From Pelomonas sp. KK5 (GTDB lineage: Bacteria; Pseudomonadota; Gammaproteobacteria; Burkholderiales; Burkholderiaceae_C), in the NCBI RefSeq assembly GCF_001984095.1, contig NZ_LYVQ01000010.1:1-50084 (forward strand): DNA of 50,084 bases. Reading direction: 5' to 3'. The position numbers were made by a program, and so were the translations under genes. Below, one piece after another: positions 43,233 to 50,084 of this stretch (position 1 is the stretch's first letter; each line of letters starts with the position of its first letter). A model generated the notes under the pieces. It saw only the letters and a list, made by a program, of their open reading frames with translations, was not told the DNA's origin and ran no database searches.

Positions 43233-43892
43233 TCAGGACTGCCCCACCTGAGTCTCTGCCGCGGCGGCGGGAGCGGACGCCGCTGAGTGCTTAGCCACCT
43301 TCTTGGTGGTTGTCTTCGAAGCAACCTTGCGTGCAGGCTTAGCTTCACCCGCTACCTTGACTGCCCGGTTCGACGCCGGAGCCTTTGGCTGGCCGGGCGC
43401 CTTTGCCCTTGTCGAGGTCTTTGGTGTCCTTTTAGCGGCTGATCTGGTTGCGGCAGGAGCCTTCTTGACGACTGCAGCCTTCTTCGCCGGGACCTTCTTG
43501 CTCGTTGCAGTCCTCTTTCCTACTTTGGCGGACTTCTTCGCCGCTCCTGTGATTGCGGTCGCCTTCTCGAGAAGGAACTCTTCGAGCTTGCGCCCGGCCT
43601 CGATGGCCTCGTGAATCCACTGCGGACGTTTCCCAATGCCGTGCCAGGTGTTGCCCTGGCCGTCGGCAAATTTGGCGGGTTTGTCAGCCCCAGTCCTTTT
43701 CCCCGAACCCACCTTCGCCCTTAAGGCAGTCGCGTTGTTGGCACTATGCCCAGAACCAAACAAATCCTCTACGGTAAGGCCGTGCTTGGCAATCTCTGAT
43801 CGAATGCGGGCAACCACGCCGGATTGAAGCGCGGCAGCCTTACGTTGCAGTTTCTCGATTTGATTCTTGATCTGTGCCAGAGAAGATGCCAT
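43233..43892 (-). CDS. H-NS-family nucleoid protein with a histone-H1-like tail
   Basis: A 219-residue protein. Residues 1-60 are helical (IKNQIEKLQRKAAALQSGVVARIRSEI) as in H-NS oligomerisation regions. Residues about 70-105 form the H-NS DNA-binding domain (KFADGQGNTWHGIGKRPQWIHEAI). The remaining 110 residues are Lys/Ala/Pro-rich repeats like bacterial histone H1-type tails. Such proteins silence foreign DNA and may keep the cargo quiet until induced. The usual core sugar-binding motif is altered (GNTWHGIGKRPQW). Confidence 0.87.
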   Translation of the reverse strand: MASSLAQIKNQIEKLQRKAAALQSGVVARIRSEIAKHGLTVEDLFGSGHSANNATALRAKVGSGKRTGADKPAKFADGQGNTWHGIGKRPQWIHEAIEAGRKLEEFLLEKATAITGAAKKSAKVGKRTATSKKVPAKKAAVVKKAPAATRSAAKRTPKTSTRAKAPGQPKAPASNRAVKVAGEAKPARKVASKTTTKKVAKHSAASAPAAAAETQVGQS

Positions 43893-44183
43893 ATGAAGAC
43901 TCCGGGAAATTTTGTTCCAGGAGTCTACTCACTAACCGGAGAAATGTGCTGACTTGAGTTGGGCGCGCCGCCTCATCGTGGTTCTCGGATAGTCTTCCGT
44001 TGCGAGGCCGGATCGAAGCGAGCCATTCCAGTGACTTCTCGACGTTCGCCCTTTCGAGAAGACCCGCCCCGTTGAGCGCGCCAACGCGCACGTGCTTGTT
44101 CAGCGTGATCTGTTAACAATGCGCAGAACGTCGGACGGCATGACTCACGACTTGTGCCGTCACGCTAGGCATGACCATTCCCC
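43893..44183. other. Gap between the H-NS gene and the IS110 element
   Basis: About 290 bp without an assigned gene. A minus-strand reading near 43950-44090 (RVGALNGAGLLERANVEKSLEWLASIRPRN) looks protein-like and could be the relic of a mobile-element gene, but I cannot name it. The 3' end of the IS110 element probably lies in here. Confidence 0.3.
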
Positions 44184-45401
44184 TCACGAGTCTATGCCGT
44201 CCGTTGCAAGTGCCACCTTCCGCCTTGCTTTCACCGGCCAAGCGGGTTGCGCTGTTGGATATTCGGACTCCAGACTGGTAACGCTTGGCTGATCGCCATG
44301 CAATCGACATTTCGAGTTCTCCGAATCTCCCGCTCCCGCCTGAGGCCATCGTCTGCCGGGCGGATCAGCAGACCTTCCTCCATGACTTGACAGCACGCAC
44401 CATAAGGTCCGCGCGTTTCTGTTCGCGATGGCGATCATGGCCTTGGACCATCCCACTCGAGCACGGAGCTGAACGGCCCACTTGCTCAATGCATCGTCTC
44501 TTCGGGAGACGGCCGTCAAGGCTGCGCGCCCACCGAGGACAAGCATCTTTCGCAGGTAAGCATCTCCGCGTTTGGTGATCGAACCAAGCCTTTGCTTTCC
44601 GCCAGTGGATGACGTACGAGGGACAAGTCCAAGCCAAGCGCTGAACTGCCGGCCGTTCTTGAATTGATTCATGTCGCCGACGGACGCGACCAGGGCGGAT
44701 GCCGTAATGGGCCCCACGCCGAACACCTTCAGGGCCAATTGAGCGCGTGGATCAGTCGCGGCGTGTCGCTCTATCTCACCGGTGCACCAGGCTATCTGCC
44801 GCTCAATGGCGTCAAAGTGGACCACACACCGGCGAAGAGCCATCCGCGCGAGGGACGGCAACTCGCTGTCCTCCTGGCGGAGCAGCTTGAGCAACTCGCC
44901 GTGGAACCTTTCGGTCGACAGAGGAAATAGGATACCGAACTCGGAAAGTATTCCCCGAGCCCGATTCATGCAGGCACCTCTCTCTTCGATATAACCCTCC
45001 CTCAACGAATGGACGGCGCACCAGCTTTGTTGAGCAGGTGTCTTCACGGGAACAAATCGCATCTGGGGCCGACTAGCTGCCTCACAGACGGCGGCTGCGT
45101 CATTTGCATCGCTTTTCCCTGTCTTCCCACTCATGCGATATGGGCCCACGAAGGAAGGTGAGATGAGTCGGGCGTCAAGTCCAAGTTTGATCAGTTCCCG
45201 CGCCCAATAGTGCGCGGAAGAACATGCTTCTATCCCAATAAGGCATCCCTGCGGCAGCTCCGAGCACCAGGATAGGAACCCGCTCCGCGGCAACTTCTTG
45301 GCCGCGATCACAGTGCCGTCATCCGCCACGGCGTGGACCTGGATGACTGTCTTTCCCAGGTCTACCCCGACCCGGACGATTCTCTTTCGCAGTTTCCTCA
45401 T
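44184..45401 (-). CDS. IS110-family transposase
   Basis: A 405-residue DEDD recombinase of the IS110 family. The RuvC-like N-terminal domain shows VGVDLGKT (Asp), GIEACSSAHYWARELIKLG (Glu) and KTGKSDANDAAAVCEA (Asp). The C-terminal Tnp2 domain has VFGVGPITASALVASVGDMNQFKNGRQFSAWLGLVPRTSSTGGKQRLG with its catalytic Ser region. Family members are usually about 320-350 residues. The extra 65 or so at the C-terminus (after NRNARTLW) are not family-like, so a frameshift or read-through past the normal end is likely. IS110 enzymes use a bridge RNA from the element's non-coding end. Confidence 0.9.
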   Translation of the reverse strand: MRKLRKRIVRVGVDLGKTVIQVHAVADDGTVIAAKKLPRSGFLSWCSELPQGCLIGIEACSSAHYWARELIKLGLDARLISPSFVGPYRMSGKTGKSDANDAAAVCEAASRPQMRFVPVKTPAQQSWCAVHSLREGYIEERGACMNRARGILSEFGILFPLSTERFHGELLKLLRQEDSELPSLARMALRRCVVHFDAIERQIAWCTGEIERHAATDPRAQLALKVFGVGPITASALVASVGDMNQFKNGRQFSAWLGLVPRTSSTGGKQRLGSITKRGDAYLRKMLVLGGRAALTAVSRRDDALSKWAVQLRARVGWSKAMIAIANRNARTLWCVLSSHGGRSADPPGRRWPQAGAGDSENSKCRLHGDQPSVTSLESEYPTAQPAWPVKARRKVALATDGIDS

Positions 45402-45914
45402 TGAACGGCACCTCCGTCAGAGACTAGGTCGAGAGCAGCAAAGGCGCATCTCGCCTATCCACTGTTGGTGGGACATCACCTTCATTCGTCATAAACAGCC
45501 AGCGAACACATGATGACCGCCGATGCCTGTGGCTATCGAATGGGAGTGTGATGAGTGGCGGTCAGCAGGGGCCAAAATCTCAATCTGCTTTGAATGCTTG
45601 GCTCCACCAAAGCGTAGACTGGCCATTCCCTGAGCGGCTCCGCTTTTCCTGCCTGAGCAGGAGTCTCAGCGAGATGACAGCGATGAGACCTTGCGCGGCT
45701 CCGACCGAGTTGTCGGGGCCGTCCTTTTATCTGGTACCAACAGGCTGGCTGAAACTTCTTGAGCAAGTGACGCGAGAGTCATGAGTTTTCGCGAATGATG
45801 GCCTCAAGTCATTGCGGTCCGCCTCGCGACTGTCGCTGATGGGTCGAGAAAGGAAGTCGAGACCGATCCAGAAATCCGGACAAAGGACATTCACGGCCAT
45901 CTCGCGGGCCCCGC
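45402..45914. other. Non-coding region between the IS110 transposase and the right transposon end
   Basis: About 510 bp. Short ORFs on both strands (45533-45766 minus, 45548-45784 plus) show no recognisable family. The part next to the transposase start probably includes the upstream non-coding segment of the IS110 element, which in that family can encode a bridge RNA. Element boundaries are not resolvable by eye. Confidence 0.4.
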
Positions 45915-45970
45915 TCGTCACAGTTGTGGATAACTGTGACGACACTAACGCTTAACTGTGACGAAACCTA
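45915..45970 (-). repeat. Right transposon end with putative TnsB-binding repeats
   Basis: AACTGTGACGA occurs at 45932-45942 and 45954-45964, 22 bp apart. An inverted copy, TCGTCACAGTT, at 45915-45925 makes a perfect palindrome with the inner repeat around GTGGAT. The terminus reads TAGGTTTCGTCACAGTT inward, matching the left end. The orientation is opposite to the left-end repeats, as required for paired transposon ends. Confidence 0.82.
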
Positions 45971-45975
45971 GCCGG
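45971..45975. repeat. Target site duplication, right copy (GCCGG)
   Basis: Matches the five bases at 385-389. The comM frame resumes here as PGEISLA after joining with the left fragment. Confidence 0.93.
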
Positions 45976-46601
45976 GCGAGATCTCGCTGGCGCTTCACTC
46001 GGTCCTGTTCCTCGATGAGTTGCCGGAATTCACCAAGACGGCACTTGAGGCCCTGCGCGAACCGATGGAAACCGGCCGCATCACGATCTCGCGCGCGGCG
46101 CGGCAGAGCGAGTTCCCGGCCCGCTTCCAGCTCGTGGCCGCGATGAATCCCTGCCCCTGCGGCCATGCCGGCAATCCGCTGCGCGAATGCCGCTGCACGC
46201 CGGACCAGATCGCCCGCTACCAGGGCAAGCTCAGCGGTCCCTTCCTGGACCGCATCGACCTGCGCATCGAGGTACCGGCGATCCCTCCGGCCGCGCTGGC
46301 CGCCGCACCGGACGGCGAAGCGAGCAAGATCGTGGCCGAGCGGGTGCGCGTCGCGCGCGGACGGGCCGTCGCCCGCCAGGGCTGCCCCAACGCCTTGCTG
46401 GATGCCGCCCTGCTCGATCTATACGCCCAGCCCGGCAAGCCGGCGATGGACCTGCTGCTCAAGGCCGCCGAGCGGCTGGGCTGGTCCGGCCGCAGCTACC
46501 ACCGCGTGCTGCGCGTGGCGCGAACGATCGCCGACCTGGCCGGGCGCGAGGAGATCGGCCCCGCGCAGATGGCCGAGGCGATCCAGTTGCGGCGCGGGTA
46601 G
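45971..46601 (+). pseudogene. comM: comM, 3' fragment
   Basis: The C-terminal part of ComM/YifB cut off by the transposon. It starts PGEISLALHSVLFLDELPEF (Walker B), continues with the zinc-type cysteine segment AAMNPCPCGHAGNPLRECRC, the sensor region GPLDRIDL-like LSGPFLDRIDLRIEVP, and the C-terminal domain ending QLRRG. It has lost Walker A and the N-terminal domain and cannot be functional. An internal ATG near 46020 opens a 193-codon ORF but probably not a real gene. It converges on the glycine-zipper gene, 9 bp away. Confidence 0.93.
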
Positions 46602-46610
46602 CACCGCTTC

Positions 46611-47030
46611 TTAACCGCGGCGGGCCAGGTGCCCGTCCTTCTGGGCGACGACGACATCGCCGGCGCGCAGGTGCGGATCGCTGCGCAGTTCGCGGCGGCG
46701 CACGGTGCCGTCGGCGCGCTTGAGCTCGACCACCCACACGCTGTACTTGTGCATGTTCTTCTCGATCTCGTTGCCGGCATAGCCGCCGGCCGCGGCGCCG
46801 CCGACCGTCATCAGCGCGCGGCCGGTGCCGCCACCCACGCGGTTGCCGAGCAGGCCGCCGATGACCGCGCCGCCCACCGCGCCGGCGCCGCTGCCGGATT
46901 CGGCCTTGCGCTGCTCGACGTGGACGTTGACGACACGCATGCAGTCGCGGCACAAGGGCGCGGGATCGGCCTGGGCGACACCGGCAGAGAGGGCGAGGAC
47001 GGCGGCGAGGGCGTGGTACTTCGTGTTCAT
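46611..47030 (-). CDS. Glycine-zipper 2TM-domain periplasmic or outer-membrane protein
   Basis: A 139-residue protein with a signal peptide (about 1-21, ending AQA). It contains glycine-zipper repeats (GAGAVGGAVIGGLLGNRVGGGTGRALMTVGGAAAGGYAGNEIEKN), the 2TM pattern of SlyB/PcP-like envelope proteins. A C-terminal beta-rich part follows (VWVVELKRADGTVRRRELRSD). A CRDC pair precedes the zipper. It is probably part of the chromosomal backbone and unrelated to the transposon. Function unknown. Confidence 0.82.
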   Translation of the reverse strand: MNTKYHALAAVLALSAGVAQADPAPLCRDCMRVVNVHVEQRKAESGSGAGAVGGAVIGGLLGNRVGGGTGRALMTVGGAAAGGYAGNEIEKNMHKYSVWVVELKRADGTVRRRELRSDPHLRAGDVVVAQKDGHLARRG

Positions 47031-47129
47031 GATCGGGCCTTGCTAACGGCGATGTTCAACTGAGGGCACGCAGCATGCCACCCGTCTTCGCCGAGAGCGC
47101 CACGCGGCGCCACGAACTTGTAACCGCTC

Positions 47130-49871
<2,742 letters not shown>

Positions 49872-49937
49872 GACGGCCTTCGTGCGGGCCGCATGCGAAT
49901 GAATGAGCTCACCGCGGCCACTGGGAATACAGGGATC

Positions 49938-50023
49938 GGGTGAGCGTCGTTGTCGCGGGCAGCATGCCCGCCGGGTCCAAGCCTGGCGGAGAATCAATGC
50001 CCCGTCGCAACGCTCCTTGAACC
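49938..50023 (-). ncRNA. S-adenosylhomocysteine (SAH) riboswitch upstream of metH
   Basis: Read on the minus strand, the leader contains GGTTCAAGGAGCGTTGCGAC, then GCCAGGCTTGGACC, then AACGACGCTCACCC. This is the conserved order of the SAH (ahcY-type) riboswitch. GGTTCAAG pairs with CTTGGACC as the 8-bp closing helix P1, and GAGCG pairs with CGCTC as the pseudoknot. A variable GC-rich hairpin (GCGGGC/GCCCGC region) lies between. The class raises expression of SAH-recycling and metH genes when SAH accumulates. It ends 66 bp before the metH start. Confidence 0.85.
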
Positions 50024-50084
50024 GAAGCCGGCATTTTATCCGTGGAACTCGTCCCCCTGCCCCCCGACAGCCTTCGCCTTGGCC

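Noticed and set aside
49938-50023. Cobalamin riboswitch before metH
   Set aside because: No B12-box-like sequence; the conserved blocks fit the SAH riboswitch instead.

Overview
The window is high-GC DNA from a betaproteobacterium, most likely Burkholderiales. This is inferred from the split-type methionine synthase (MetH without its homocysteine domain) behind an S-adenosylhomocysteine riboswitch, a PEP-CTERM protein, an H-NS protein with a histone-like tail and an outer envelope protein of a type common in that order. Chromosomal backbone is present only at the two edges: the 5' part of comM (2-389), then on the right the 3' part of comM (45971-46601), a glycine-zipper protein and metH.

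Everything between is one 45.6-kb Tn7-like transposon (390-45970) inserted in comM. Both ends can be read. The 5-bp target duplication GCCGG occurs at 385-389 and 45971-45975. The termini are inverted repeats beginning TAGG, and copies of TCGTCACAGTT-like putative TnsB sites lie inside each end. Joining the two comM halves across one GCCGG restores the reading frame. The transposition genes sit in the middle: tnsA, tnsB, tnsC and two different TniQ/TnsD genes (12834-19585). No CRISPR array or Cas gene accompanies them.

The left cargo (about 640-12667) holds a two-component system, a WYL regulator and an operon for a bacterial ubiquitin-like conjugation system. That operon encodes a ubiquitin-like protein, an E2-like protein, a JAMM peptidase-E1 fusion, a phosphotransferase-like protein and a DUF6527-type zinc protein; it is a probable antiphage system. 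A PEP-CTERM protein and a small cassette follow, made of an XRE regulator, a membrane protein, a DEDDh exonuclease and a frameshifted cupin.

The right cargo (about 21767-42719) looks like a mobile purine-alkaloid (methylxanthine) N-demethylation pathway. It has homologues of NdmA and NdmB, a Rieske-less NdmC, a NdmD-type reductase, the GST-like NdmE and a free-standing Rieske protein. Uptake genes accompany them: two BMP-family binding proteins, an outer-membrane channel and an NCS2 purine permease. Formaldehyde released by demethylation would be handled by FrmA and S-formylglutathione hydrolase, and formate possibly by an FdhF/YdeP-type molybdoenzyme. GlxA and LysR regulators and repeated palindromes suggest the control circuit. 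An H-NS gene and an IS110-family insertion sequence close the right end.
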